In this document: piece after piece, positions 1 through 8,757 of the stretch
Numbering within the stretch: the first letter of the stretch is position 1
How the letters are laid out: every line of letters starts with the position of its first letter
Source: Planctomycetota bacterium
GTDB taxonomy: Bacteria > Planctomycetota > B15-G4 > SIAN01
DNA: 64,000 nt
NCBI GenBank assembly: GCA_028289345.1
Contig: JANQQL010000001.1
Location: forward strand, 1-64,000
Direction of reading: 5' to 3'
Notes under the pieces: model-generated
The model's input: only the letters and a program-made list of their open reading frames with translations
What the model was told of the DNA's origin: nothing
The model's database searches: none
Position numbers and translations under genes: made by a program

Positions 1-1
1 C

Positions 2-922
2 GTGCTGGACGCTCCGGATCAGAAGATCCCAGGGGTCGAACGCCTGTACTCCTTGAGCGCCGAAATCCACAACCCATTCCCCGTGCGCGGCGTGACGGCG
101 AAGCATGCCGCCGAGAACATCCAGGCGTTGCGAGAAGAGCCAGCCATCGCTGCCGAGTTTGCTCGTGGCGATGGCGTGATCATGTCTCAGTTCCTGGCCG
201 ATGAACACGGCTACCGCCTGCGAGAGGAAGTGTCCTTTTCCACTCAGGACGGACTGCAGTCGTTCCGCATCATCGCCATCAGCGATGAGTTCGGCTACTT
301 CCCTGACGATCGAAGCTTCGCTCTGATGGAAGCGGAGCGCATGGATGAACTGTTCTGCGTCAACGGCGAGGGCGGCAATCGTTACGTAGCCGAGCTGACC
401 GAGGGTGCGGATCGGAGTGCCGTCGTGGCCGCCCTGGAGCGCAAGATCGATGCGGACAAGACCCAATGGATTCGCAGCGATCACGAGATCAAGGAAACCT
501 ACCTTCTGGATCGACGCCGGGATTTCTACGTTTTCGACGTGATCCTGTGGCTGGTCGGCATTCTTGCCGGGGTCGGTTTGCTGAACTCACTCACCGTGGC
601 CATTCTGGAACGCCGGCGAGAGATCGGCTTGTTGCGCACCCTGGGGTTCACTCATTCCCAGATTCGGCGCATGATCGTGCTCGAGTCGTTGGCGCTTGGT
701 TTGGTGGCAGGAGCTCTCTCCACCGCGCTCAGCGTTCCGCTCTCCAGCTACTCCTTGGAAGCGGTCCGCGTCATCAGTCGACTTGGACTGAGCTATGAAG
801 CCGATGGGTTTGCTCTTGGCATGCCGATGCTCACCACCCTTGCCATCGCGGTCGCCGGCAGCCTCTGGCCCGCCATGCGCAGCGGACGCCGCGACTTGGC
901 AGCCCTTTCCCGCTACGAATAG
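2..922 (+). CDS. ABC transporter permease, FtsX/MacB type (5'-truncated)
   Basis: The gene enters from the left edge, so its N-terminus is missing. The visible 306 residues hold an extracytoplasmic (MacPB-like) stretch of about 170 residues, then three hydrophobic segments near 178-202, 224-248 and 273-292. Between the first two lies the cytoplasmic loop typical of FtsX-domain permeases (RRREIGLLRTLGF, which couples to the ATPase). In this family the permease works with a LolD/MacB-type ATPase to export lipoproteins or other molecules across the envelope; the substrate cannot be read here. The last 92 bases overlap the 3' end of the convergent gene downstream. The family call is firm, the substrate unknown. 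Confidence 0.85.
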   Translation: MLDAPDQKIPGVERLYSLSAEIHNPFPVRGVTAKHAAENIQALREEPAIAAEFARGDGVIMSQFLADEHGYRLREEVSFSTQDGLQSFRIIAISDEFGYFPDDRSFALMEAERMDELFCVNGEGGNRYVAELTEGADRSAVVAALERKIDADKTQWIRSDHEIKETYLLDRRRDFYVFDVILWLVGILAGVGLLNSLTVAILERRREIGLLRTLGFTHSQIRRMIVLESLALGLVAGALSTALSVPLSSYSLEAVRVISRLGLSYEADGFALGMPMLTTLAIAVAGSLWPAMRSGRRDLAALSRYE

Positions 923-1886
923 GCGCCGTCCCCGTCACCGGTTCGCCCCGTTCCAGAGCATCCTCTTTCCAGCGCTCTCCAAAATAGAAACGAAACAGGC
1001 GATCCTGGGAATCAGGAATGGCGAGGGGCGTTCCATCCTCGCCGAGGTTTGCGTCCTGGGCCGAGCCGAGGGCGCGAAGGAACCCCTGAAAGTCGCGCGG
1101 ACGTTCTTTCCAGAGACGGCTCACGGTCAGAAGCTGGAGCACCGTTCTTGGATCCAGCCGCCGCGGGGTCAGCGTCATCCAACGGTCCCACTCCAGGTCT
1201 CCCGGTGCACGGATCTTCTCCTGCCGCTGTCTCTCCCAACTTCGCGACACCTGGACGCGCCGCTCGATCCTTCGTGAACAATAGGAAAGCAACTGGCGAC
1301 AAACGCTGGTTTCCAGATCCAATGCAACCGCTTCGCGAACCCAGAACGGCTGGACACCCGCGGCGCGATGAAGCAGGCTATGCCCCGCGAGATGGACCAA
1401 GATGTTGTCACGATTCGTGGAACGCGGCGCCCTGGCGTTTTCCACAAAAGCGATGATCCGCGGCTGGAACAGACTGAACCCGGACCATTTTGTCGGATCC
1501 CAAGCCGAGCGAGCCAGGTAGGGATACCGCCTCCGCAGACCAAGGAACAAATCGCGGTAGTCCTTCGAATTCGAAAAGTGGAGTACCACGATCGGGCCAG
1601 GCTCGAGGTAGGGACTGCCGTAGTCGTTCAAGAACTGCCACTGAGTGCGAGTCAACAAGGACTGCAGGTGGACTCGATCCGCTCCGTCGGTCGCGCTGAA
1701 CAGGATCCAGTGGGCTCCCGGCGAAACCCAGGCATCCAACCCTCGCTCTCGGGACCACTCGGAGAACTCCTTCAGAGCAAGCTCGACTTCCGGCCGCCAC
1801 CAAAGCCTCCCCCGAGCAACCGGCCGCACCTCTTTCCATGCTCCGTCCGACGCCACCACGAGCGCCGCCAACACCCACCCCCACAC
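831..1886 (-). CDS. Secreted protein of unknown function, peptidase-MA-like
   Basis: 351 residues starting at GTG, chosen because GGGAGG lies 8 bases upstream (1895-1900). A short hydrophobic N-terminus (WGWVLAALVVASDGA) looks like a signal peptide. Residues around 165-195 contain LVHLAGHSLLH followed by a downstream WVREAVALDLE. This resembles the helix and glutamate arrangement of gluzincin peptidases, but the HExxH core is degenerate (HLAGH), so activity is doubtful. The basic C-terminal tail (GVRCAWRARGCRRPRWQ) is read antisense to the permease gene and probably has no conserved role; the ORF simply runs on to the first stop. No family is recognised with confidence. Confidence 0.55.
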   Translation of the reverse strand: MWGWVLAALVVASDGAWKEVRPVARGRLWWRPEVELALKEFSEWSRERGLDAWVSPGAHWILFSATDGADRVHLQSLLTRTQWQFLNDYGSPYLEPGPIVVLHFSNSKDYRDLFLGLRRRYPYLARSAWDPTKWSGFSLFQPRIIAFVENARAPRSTNRDNILVHLAGHSLLHRAAGVQPFWVREAVALDLETSVCRQLLSYCSRRIERRVQVSRSWERQRQEKIRAPGDLEWDRWMTLTPRRLDPRTVLQLLTVSRLWKERPRDFQGFLRALGSAQDANLGEDGTPLAIPDSQDRLFRFYFGERWKEDALERGEPVTGTAPIRSGKGLPSRGVRCAWRARGCRRPRWQGW

Positions 1887-1894
1887 CTGGCTTT

Positions 1895-1900
1895 CCTCCC
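1895..1900 (-). promoter_or_regulatory. Shine-Dalgarno fixing a GTG start
   Basis: GGGAGG on the minus strand, 8 bases before the GTG at 1886. It supports GTG as the start of the secreted-protein gene. Confidence 0.5.
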
Positions 1901-2046
1901 TTCGAACCCACGGTTTCCAGGAGACGGCGGGGCAAGGGTGCGGTTACGAAGGGAAGTTCTTTCCCTTTGTCGAAAGAAGGGTTTGCCCCCCTTCCGAGGT
2001 CGGTCGAAGGGTCGAAAAGAACCCGCGCTTTCGCGAGTCACTGGAT

Positions 2047-3678
2047 TTGGATCACTCCTTGCAAACTCCCCCTCTGGCATCCTCTTCTTCCACTCTGCAG
2101 GTGGTCGGCAACGACCTCGCGCAGTGGTGGTCGCTGCTGCATCGGGATCAGAGACAACGCTTTGGTTTCAAAGCGGAGGCCCACCGCATTCTTGCTCTGC
2201 GATTCGAAACGGTGCTTCGCGAGCGAAAAGTCCTGGCCCTGGAGGTGCGGGCCGAGGGAATCTGGTGCGAAGGCAACCCCTTCACTCCCGACCGAGAAGA
2301 ATCCCGTCACCTCGCCCACCACTTGCGTTCTCTCGGCATTCGCACCATCACCCTCTTGCCGAGTCTGCACAGCTTGGAGTTCGTTCGATTCTTGGAGCAG
2401 TGCGCCGGAGAAACGCCGGGAAGCGGAGCTCCGGATCGAGTGAAAGAGCTTTGTCCGGGTCAGCTCGAGCTGACCATGGGCACTCCCGACACCACTCCCC
2501 TGGTTCCTCTCGATGCGTCAGAGACGTCGGATCCCCAAGCTCCCGCAATCGCGCCAGAAGACCGTCTCCCCGGCCGTTCCTCGGAACTGATGGAACATCT
2601 GCTCACCTGCGCCATCCAGGACGAACCGCTGGTGCGAGCCTCCCTGGTGCACCAGTTGCTGGAAGAGCTCCAGGAAACTTCGAAAGCCACGATCATCAAG
2701 TTGGCCACCCAAAGCGTGGACTTGGGACGGCGCTTGGTGAAGAAGCGAGCCCACTCGACCTTCGCCACTTTTCTCGAGGAGTTTCATTCGCTGGCCCTTC
2801 AAAGCCACTCCTTGGAAGGCATGGAGTGGGCCGCAAAGGTCGCGGAGCAATCCGAGAGGGCAGACTTGATCGTCTACGCGTTGGGACAGCTTTCCCCCAA
2901 TGACAATGCCGAAGACATGGTCGGGCGTCTGTTGCGCTTCCAATCGTGGAACACGGTCATGCGCGGCTCGAGAGTCGCCCTGAAGCGAGGATTGATCCGC
3001 AACGGAAGCGGCGACGGCCTTCGACAGCAGTTCATCCAGCAGCTGGCCCAGTGCGCCTCGATCGATCCCGACTCTCTCCCGACCATGCTCGAGGATCCGA
3101 ACCCGGACATGGCGTCTCTGGCTCTCGAGACGGTCCCGCTGGTTCCGGAGGAGGTGGCGGTTCGCGCCTTGCCGCGTGCCCTCGATCATCTCAGCGTAGA
3201 CGTTCGTTTGGATGCCGTGAAGCGAGCCACCTTTCTTTCCGTCAAAGGACAGGTAGAGGTGTTGCCTCCGGCATTGCAGGACACCGCGAAGCGAGTGCGC
3301 AAACTCGCCGCGGTGGCACTGGGTGCCTGCTGCATCGCTTCGGCCACTCGACCGCTGCAGAAACTCGCCCAGTCCCCCGGCTTTCACGACAAGGAAGCCG
3401 ACGAACAGATCGCCATTTATTCGGCCCTCGCCAAAAGCGGAAGATCGGAAGCGCTGTACATCGTCGAGCAGCGCTTGATTCCTCCCTCCAGCGGCTTCTG
3501 GGAAAAGGCCCTGAAGCGCTTCCAGCGGCTGGACAACGACCCGGTGCGCGCGGCCCTGGCTCGGTGCTTGGCACAAATCGACACGTCCCAGTGCTGGGAA
3601 ATCCTGCGCCGTGGTGCTCGCTGTGGGAATGCCGAAGTCGAACAAATCTGCCAGCAGGCGATCGAACCTCCCGAGTGA
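2047..3678 (+). CDS. HEAT-repeat-like cytoplasmic protein
   Basis: The open frame extends far upstream, but the part before about 2047 lies antisense to the preceding gene and has no protein character. Credible starts are TTG 2047 or GTG 2101; neither has a clear ribosome binding site. Residues 1-200 form an alpha-helical region (WWSLLHRDQRQRFGF ... LLPSLHSLEFVRFLEQ). From about residue 210 on there is a run of degenerate 30-40-residue helical repeats (for example ALETVPLVPEEVAVRALPRAL, DHLSVDVRLDAVKRA, RVRKLAAVALGA) typical of HEAT/armadillo scaffolds. No signal peptide or catalytic motif is visible. It is probably a protein-protein interaction scaffold; partners are unknown. Confidence 0.7.
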   Translation: MDHSLQTPPLASSSSTLQVVGNDLAQWWSLLHRDQRQRFGFKAEAHRILALRFETVLRERKVLALEVRAEGIWCEGNPFTPDREESRHLAHHLRSLGIRTITLLPSLHSLEFVRFLEQCAGETPGSGAPDRVKELCPGQLELTMGTPDTTPLVPLDASETSDPQAPAIAPEDRLPGRSSELMEHLLTCAIQDEPLVRASLVHQLLEELQETSKATIIKLATQSVDLGRRLVKKRAHSTFATFLEEFHSLALQSHSLEGMEWAAKVAEQSERADLIVYALGQLSPNDNAEDMVGRLLRFQSWNTVMRGSRVALKRGLIRNGSGDGLRQQFIQQLAQCASIDPDSLPTMLEDPNPDMASLALETVPLVPEEVAVRALPRALDHLSVDVRLDAVKRATFLSVKGQVEVLPPALQDTAKRVRKLAAVALGACCIASATRPLQKLAQSPGFHDKEADEQIAIYSALAKSGRSEALYIVEQRLIPPSSGFWEKALKRFQRLDNDPVRAALARCLAQIDTSQCWEILRRGARCGNAEVEQICQQAIEPPE

Positions 3679-3696
3679 GCGAGGCATCCCGGCGGT

Positions 3697-4506
3697 TCAT
3701 GGATCGGGCAACTCTCGACCGAGCACGGCTTCCATCTCGCGCTTGGTGAACCCGGCTTTCTCGCGCCCTCTTCGATCAAATGGAATGGGCCGCGTGCTGC
3801 GGAATTGCTCGGCCAAGCCGATGAAATGGCTCTCTGGGTCCAAACCCCGTCGATGACAAATGGTGCGGTACCAATGGGTGCCGCGCCGGACGTGACCAAT
3901 CTCGTCGTGATAGACACGATCCAAGACCTCGGCGCTCGCGACATCCCTGGCGCCACGCAATCGTCCACGAAGCTTGGCCGACACATCCAGGCCCTTGGCT
4001 TCCAGGATGCGCGGCACCACGGCCAACCTCTCTGCCAAATCCGAATGGGCCGCGGCCGTTTCCCAAAGAGCCAGATGCACCGGCTCTTGACCAAGTTCGC
4101 CGCCCATTTCCCCGAGACGATTCCAAAGAAGCCACGCGTGCTCCACCTCTTCGCCGGCAATGCTCAACATGTCCCGGTAGTAGCCGGATTCCTGGTCCGG
4201 GAAGTCGGCGACGGCCATCAGGGCCAACTCCACCGCGGAGACCTCGATGTGTGCCACGGAGTGCATCAATTGGAAGCGCCCGTCCGGGCTTTGCAAATCC
4301 GGTCGCTGCGTCATCTCCAGTGCTGGCAAGATGGTCCAGTGAGCGGGCCGACCTGGTCGCACCGCCCGGGGAGCTCCGGCCCCCACGGTTGCTCCTCCCA
4401 CGAACCTCTGCTCGCGGACCAGATGCTCCGCCGCGTGCAGCTTCCTCGGAATGTCCGTCTCCCGCAGGATGCCGTGGATCTCATCCTGCACCGATGCTTC
4501 CAGCAT
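3697..4506 (-). CDS. DUF455 family ferritin-like protein
   Basis: 269 residues from ATG 4506; the frame upstream is antisense-like and overlaps the cytochrome gene, so the later ATG is preferred. Ferritin-like helices carry acidic and His residues in the right rhythm: HSVAHIEVSAVELAL near 95, AGEEVEHAWLL near 125, and YHDEIGHVRRGTHW near 205. This E/ExxH pattern is the di-iron site of the ferritin-like superfamily and matches DUF455 in length and order. DUF455 proteins have no settled reaction. The gene follows the 13-haem cytochrome gene by 11 bases and is probably the last gene of that operon, which hints at a redox or metal role. The family call is good, the function open. Confidence 0.8.
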   Translation of the reverse strand: MLEASVQDEIHGILRETDIPRKLHAAEHLVREQRFVGGATVGAGAPRAVRPGRPAHWTILPALEMTQRPDLQSPDGRFQLMHSVAHIEVSAVELALMAVADFPDQESGYYRDMLSIAGEEVEHAWLLWNRLGEMGGELGQEPVHLALWETAAAHSDLAERLAVVPRILEAKGLDVSAKLRGRLRGARDVASAEVLDRVYHDEIGHVRRGTHWYRTICHRRGLDPESHFIGLAEQFRSTRPIPFDRRGREKAGFTKREMEAVLGRELPDP

Positions 4507-4517
4507 GTTCGTTTCGC

Positions 4518-5678
4518 TCAGCGCACGTGGCAGAGTCGACAAACCGGTGCCCCGGTGCGGCTGAGTCGACTCTTGAACCCCGGGGGGTGGGGATTCCCGC
4601 CGAACACCACGGGATCGAAAATGCGGTGGCAGTCCACGCAGTTTCCGGACATCCCTTCGGTGTGGCACGCCGCACAACTCAGGATATCACGCCGCGCCGC
4701 GGTCCCATGGAACTCAGGGTCCAAGGGATCCAAAACTCCGGGCCCGTGGAACTGGAAACCATCGTCCCGCAGAGCCGCTCCCCGTTGGGACACCCCGCGG
4801 GAATCGTGACAAGCCTGGCACCATTGCTGACTATGGCAGCGCATGCAAGACGCACCACTCGCCCGCACTTCCCACATGTGGCGATGGATGAAGTCGCCGG
4901 CGTGGATGAATTGGCGATTCAGTTTTTCCGGGGATCGTTCCCACAACCGCATGGGCGGCTGGTCGAAGTGGCAATCGCTACAAAAGTCCCGCTCGTGGCA
5001 CTGCACGCAGGTTTCGACGTTCGAGGTCGCGTTCACGAAGTCGCCGTGCTCCCGGTCCAGCCAGTCCGCGGTATGAGCGAACTGGTCGTAGGGTTTCAAC
5101 CCATACTTGAACATCGATTCGTGACAGTTCTGGCATTCGAGACGATCATAGAAACCTTGCATCTCATGGCAGGAAAAGCACTGGTCATGGGCCGGAATCT
5201 GCGTGGTGTGAGCCAGCGCCAACGGGTCGGCGGTCGTCCCGTGGGGACCCGGATGACACACACTGCAGTCGCCAAAGGTCCGCACCAGATGGGTCTGGTG
5301 ACTGAACGACAGATGCCGCTCTTTGTCGGGCAAGATGCCGGCTTGGGAAGGACTCGTGTGGCAGTAGCTGCAGTCGTGAGTTCGATCCGAGTGGCACTCC
5401 AGGCAGCGACGCTCCAACGCCCGGCGCGTGTCGGAGGTCACATCATCGGTGGCGATTTCATCGTGGCAGGCCTCACAGTTTTCGATGAGATCGGCGTGGG
5501 GCTCCAGGGGAAACAAAATTCGATCGCCCTGTCGCCCCCGCACCAGAATGCACGAAGTGAAAGCAAGCACTCCCAAAAAGCCCGCGCAGATCGCGACCCC
5601 CAGGCGGCCCGCCGGGGCCGGCGTGGCAGGCTCCTCTGAGCAAGAGGAAGAACTCATGGACCGTTCTTCTGGTTTCAT
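4518..5678 (-). CDS. 13-haem c-type cytochrome, membrane-anchored
   Basis: 386 residues. A hydrophobic segment near 27-46 (VAICAGFLGVLAFTSCILV) acts as signal anchor. The rest is periplasmic or cell-surface and carries thirteen CxxCH haem-binding motifs, in order CEACH, CLECH, CSYCH, CSVCH, CFSCH, CQNCH, CVQCH, CSDCH, CMRCH, CQACH, CAACH, CVDCH and CRLCH. Many extra His residues could serve as distal ligands. Proteins of this build carry electrons between the inner membrane or periplasm and outer-membrane partners. It starts 9 bases after the stop of the beta-barrel gene and is followed closely by the DUF455 gene, so it fits as the periplasmic wire of a porin-cytochrome conduit. An alternative ATG start lies seven codons downstream. 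Confidence 0.9.
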   Translation of the reverse strand: MKPEERSMSSSSCSEEPATPAPAGRLGVAICAGFLGVLAFTSCILVRGRQGDRILFPLEPHADLIENCEACHDEIATDDVTSDTRRALERRCLECHSDRTHDCSYCHTSPSQAGILPDKERHLSFSHQTHLVRTFGDCSVCHPGPHGTTADPLALAHTTQIPAHDQCFSCHEMQGFYDRLECQNCHESMFKYGLKPYDQFAHTADWLDREHGDFVNATSNVETCVQCHERDFCSDCHFDQPPMRLWERSPEKLNRQFIHAGDFIHRHMWEVRASGASCMRCHSQQWCQACHDSRGVSQRGAALRDDGFQFHGPGVLDPLDPEFHGTAARRDILSCAACHTEGMSGNCVDCHRIFDPVVFGGNPHPPGFKSRLSRTGAPVCRLCHVR

Positions 5679-5687
5679 CCTGGGCCT

Positions 5688-7112
5688 TCAAAAACGATAG
5701 GTCAAACGCGCGAACACGTCCCAGCGCCGGACGAACTCGGCGCTCCGATGGTACTCCGTTCCCACCTGCAGGTCCCAGGGATCCGCGGGCTGCCACCCGA
5801 GAGTGAGTCGTCCCAGAGCAGAGTTGCGAGAGAACGGCCGTCCGGAATAGGCATTCACAAAGGCGTCCACCGCGGAGTACACGTCTTCCGTCCAGTACAG
5901 CAGGTGGTAGACCCGTAAGAACAAGGCGTCTCCGTCCGAATCCGTGGCGGCGTTGCGCTTGCGTTCTTCGTCGTGGTAGGCGACCTCGAGCCCCATGCTG
6001 TTTTCGCCTCGAGGGCCAAAGCGAATGTCGATGTCTGCGCCAAGTCGATGCACGTCCGAACCGTCTTCGTAATCGGTGTAACGGTCATACACTCGAATCG
6101 TCACGCGCTCGGACCATCGGTGGCTAATCAAAAAGGAAGCTTCTTCGTAGTCGTCCACGCTGAAGACGGAGAAAATCGAGTTCTTCGGAAGGAACGCCCC
6201 CGGAATCGTGCGGGTGTAGTCAATGGCGAACTGCCAGAACAAGTTGGGTTTGTACAAGAAGTGGATTCGGCTGTCGTAGAACTCGTCCGAGATCCAGTCG
6301 TAGAAAACGTGCCCCGAAATATCGAACTGCCGCGATGGGGAGAACAAGAAGTCGAGCCCGTACTTCACGTCGAAGGGGTCGTCGTCATCCATCCCGGTGA
6401 ACGCCGAGACTCCGGCCTGAAACTTGCGATCGTGCCGCACCCCCACCCGACCGCCCGCCAGCAAGTCACCGCGAATTCCCCCGATCGCGTTGTCGACCGG
6501 GACCCCCGCAAAGCCATCCAGCTCGACGGACTCGAAGCGGCGATGAACGGAAACCCCGTCCAGCCAATGGGCTCCGACTCCCGCCGTCACCCAATGACGA
6601 CCGGCTTTGAGCACCGTGCCCGATTCCGGATTGCGATAGGTCAACGTGGCGCGGAGCAAGTCCGCGCGGTCTTCGTCGTAGCCTTCGGTGGAGGCAAAGT
6701 TTGCACGGCCGAACGCCTCGCCTTGGAACGAGAGGTTCTCGTTGCCGAAGAGCTGGTCTCCGCGAAGCACCAGCGATTCCGAAACGGTGGTCTGGGTCTC
6801 CTTGCGCCCCAGAACCCGTTCCCGACCCGAGCGGAACCAAGTCACCGACTCGCCCGACCAAAGGGCCAGGGGCACCGGCTCGGAAGCTTCCGAGAAAGGC
6901 TCTCGAGTCGTGTTTTGCGATTCCCAAAGTCGACCAAACGCGGTCAGTGGCCCTCCTTGGGGAGCGGTGTGACAATCGCGACAGTCCCGCTGGGCTCGAA
7001 TCGAGTAGCGCGGGTGAGCAGCCGATTCGTCGACCCACCCGATTCCAATCACCCAGGGAACCAGGATCCACGAACGGACCAGGACGCGCTTCGCCAGGTT
7101 TGGGAAGATCAT
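5688..7112 (-). CDS. Outer-membrane beta-barrel with N-terminal haem motif (porin-cytochrome component)
   Basis: 474 residues from ATG 7112; an in-frame TTG at 7148 and ATG at 7133 are alternatives. A signal peptide (VRSWILVPWVIGIGW) is followed by a single CRDCH haem-c motif near residue 44. The remainder alternates polar and aromatic residues in amphipathic strands with short turns and ends in Phe (RLTYRF), the classic C-terminal signature of outer-membrane barrels. In porin-cytochrome conduits a barrel of similar size surrounds a multihaem cytochrome to pass electrons across the outer membrane. Here the neighbouring 13-haem protein and the haem lipoprotein would be the partners. A haem motif within the barrel polypeptide is unusual. 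The barrel call is strong; the electron-conduit role is inferred from neighbours. Confidence 0.8.
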   Translation of the reverse strand: MIFPNLAKRVLVRSWILVPWVIGIGWVDESAAHPRYSIRAQRDCRDCHTAPQGGPLTAFGRLWESQNTTREPFSEASEPVPLALWSGESVTWFRSGRERVLGRKETQTTVSESLVLRGDQLFGNENLSFQGEAFGRANFASTEGYDEDRADLLRATLTYRNPESGTVLKAGRHWVTAGVGAHWLDGVSVHRRFESVELDGFAGVPVDNAIGGIRGDLLAGGRVGVRHDRKFQAGVSAFTGMDDDDPFDVKYGLDFLFSPSRQFDISGHVFYDWISDEFYDSRIHFLYKPNLFWQFAIDYTRTIPGAFLPKNSIFSVFSVDDYEEASFLISHRWSERVTIRVYDRYTDYEDGSDVHRLGADIDIRFGPRGENSMGLEVAYHDEERKRNAATDSDGDALFLRVYHLLYWTEDVYSAVDAFVNAYSGRPFSRNSALGRLTLGWQPADPWDLQVGTEYHRSAEFVRRWDVFARLTYRF

Positions 7113-7161
7113 CGACAGGGGAGGGCCCTCCATTCGCCGTCGTGCCAAGAAGCGGACCCGG

Positions 7162-8538
7162 TCAGTTGTTCTGTGCGCCTTGCTGAATCCAGCGCGTCAC
7201 CGCCTGGACACTCTCGCCTGGCAGCAAAGGAGCTCCCCGGGGCATGCTGCGCCCCCTTCCCATCACGCAACCGTCCCGGTGGGTATTGAGCAACTTGTGT
7301 AGCAAGTAGGACGCGGATGGCTGATAGGGTTCGATGATCTGTGTGGCGCAGGAATTGTCTGGCGTCTGGATGGAACGAACACCGACGGTTTCCTGCCAAG
7401 CAATCTCTGGAAACTGCAAGTCCAGCTCGCCGGAAGGATTGGGTTCCCCGTGACAGAATCCTCCTTGAGCGCAGCTTGTGAAGATCGGCATCACTTCGGC
7501 CCGAAAGGAATGGATCGGCTCGACGTTCAACAACGCGGACTGGGACGCGGAACTGGCGCCCGAATCGTCCACCAGAACGGCTTGGAAGGTGATGTCCCCC
7601 AAAGGTGGGGATTGGCTCGCTCCGGCCTCGAACAGGGCCGCCACCAACACCACTCCCGAGTCGGGATCGGTCAGCACCGGCAGTGCCTGACCAAACAGCG
7701 GGGCGAGATTCTCTCCCGCAAGAAATCCGCCGTTGCCCGGGTCTCCCAGGTCCCGGTCGGCGGTGACGATCAGTCGATCCGGATCGACGCTGCCCCCGGA
7801 CACGAGCTGGTCGAAGGCGGCGCCGCCTTCCAGATTAGGAATGCCTTCGATGAGCAGGATGAACGGCAACGCTTCTCCGATGAAGAACTTCCCCTCGTCG
7901 TTGGTCGGCAGCAAGATTCCGGACGGGGTCGGCCCCTGGCTCGGTGCCTCGAGGCGAACCACCGCGGTCGGTCGATCCAACGCTTGGATGGTGACGGAAA
8001 CCTGGACCGGCTCGGTTTCACGATCCAGGTCATCGATCGCCACCGCTTCGAGGACGACGAGCCCCAGAGGAAACTCGAAAGGTCCGTCGATCGGCCAATC
8101 GACCGCGACCTGACGCACTCCTTGATCCGCTTCGGAAACCGTCAAGAAGCCCTGTTCTTGGAGCTGCGCGGAAAGACTGCTTTCGGATTCCCTGCTCGAT
8201 ATCGCCGGGACCAACGGAGGGGTTGTGCTCAGCCGAAGACGATCGGGATCGATGGTGTCCCCAACGAACAGGTTCGAGAACCCTTCCAATGGAAACTCCA
8301 ACCGCATGGGCAGGAGACCGTTCTCTCGAAGCTGCAGATCCTGCGAGCCGTCAGCGAAGGAAAACTCGATGGCGAACGGCTCGCGGTCCAGCACGGCGAG
8401 GGAACCGCCTCCGGCTTTGCTGCGGAATGAACCTCCGCAAGCCGTGACCGCCAGCAGTAGTGCGACAGTCGCTGACCGCAAACCCCAGGCACAGCATCCG
8501 CCCCGAGCTCTCCGCACGTTCCGGAGAAACTGACTCAT
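7162..8538 (-). CDS. Lipoprotein with C-terminal cytochrome-c-like domain
   Basis: 458 residues. The N-terminus has a basic stretch and a lipobox (LLLAVTAC, Cys about 34), so it should be lipid-anchored. Residues about 50-340 are beta-rich and repetitive (two stretches share DPDRL and PLVP/PFIL-like patterns), resembling Ig-like or adhesin modules. The last 100 residues hold SCAQGGFCHGEPN, an atypical CX5CH haem-binding site, followed about 70 residues later by a candidate Met ligand (RSMPRGAPLLPGE). Such sites are common in cytochrome domains of environmental proteobacteria and planctomycetes. It is the first gene of the conduit operon (49 bases before the barrel) and could be its surface-exposed terminus. 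Confidence 0.7.
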   Translation of the reverse strand: MSQFLRNVRRARGGCCAWGLRSATVALLLAVTACGGSFRSKAGGGSLAVLDREPFAIEFSFADGSQDLQLRENGLLPMRLEFPLEGFSNLFVGDTIDPDRLRLSTTPPLVPAISSRESESSLSAQLQEQGFLTVSEADQGVRQVAVDWPIDGPFEFPLGLVVLEAVAIDDLDRETEPVQVSVTIQALDRPTAVVRLEAPSQGPTPSGILLPTNDEGKFFIGEALPFILLIEGIPNLEGGAAFDQLVSGGSVDPDRLIVTADRDLGDPGNGGFLAGENLAPLFGQALPVLTDPDSGVVLVAALFEAGASQSPPLGDITFQAVLVDDSGASSASQSALLNVEPIHSFRAEVMPIFTSCAQGGFCHGEPNPSGELDLQFPEIAWQETVGVRSIQTPDNSCATQIIEPYQPSASYLLHKLLNTHRDGCVMGRGRSMPRGAPLLPGESVQAVTRWIQQGAQNN

Positions 8539-8757
8539 GAATTGCCTTCTTCGATTTCGGCCCGGGGTAAGGCCTACCGCAAACGTGGCCCCTCGCGAGC
8601 GAGCGGGGCGTCGTCAAATGAGTGGGGAGAGAGAGTATGCGAGAAATCTCCCGCGGGGAACAGGTCCCACTGCCAGCTGTTCGGCGCGAGGGGCGGAGAA
8701 AGCTCGGATTCAACCCCATCGATCCACCGAGGAAGCCGTCGGGTCGGGACCTCTCGA

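Noticed and set aside
1949..1967. AAGGGAA/TTCCCTT hairpin before the HEAT gene
   Set aside because: Seven pairs with a five-base loop are present, but with no U tract or conserved neighbours; too weak to call a terminator or regulator.
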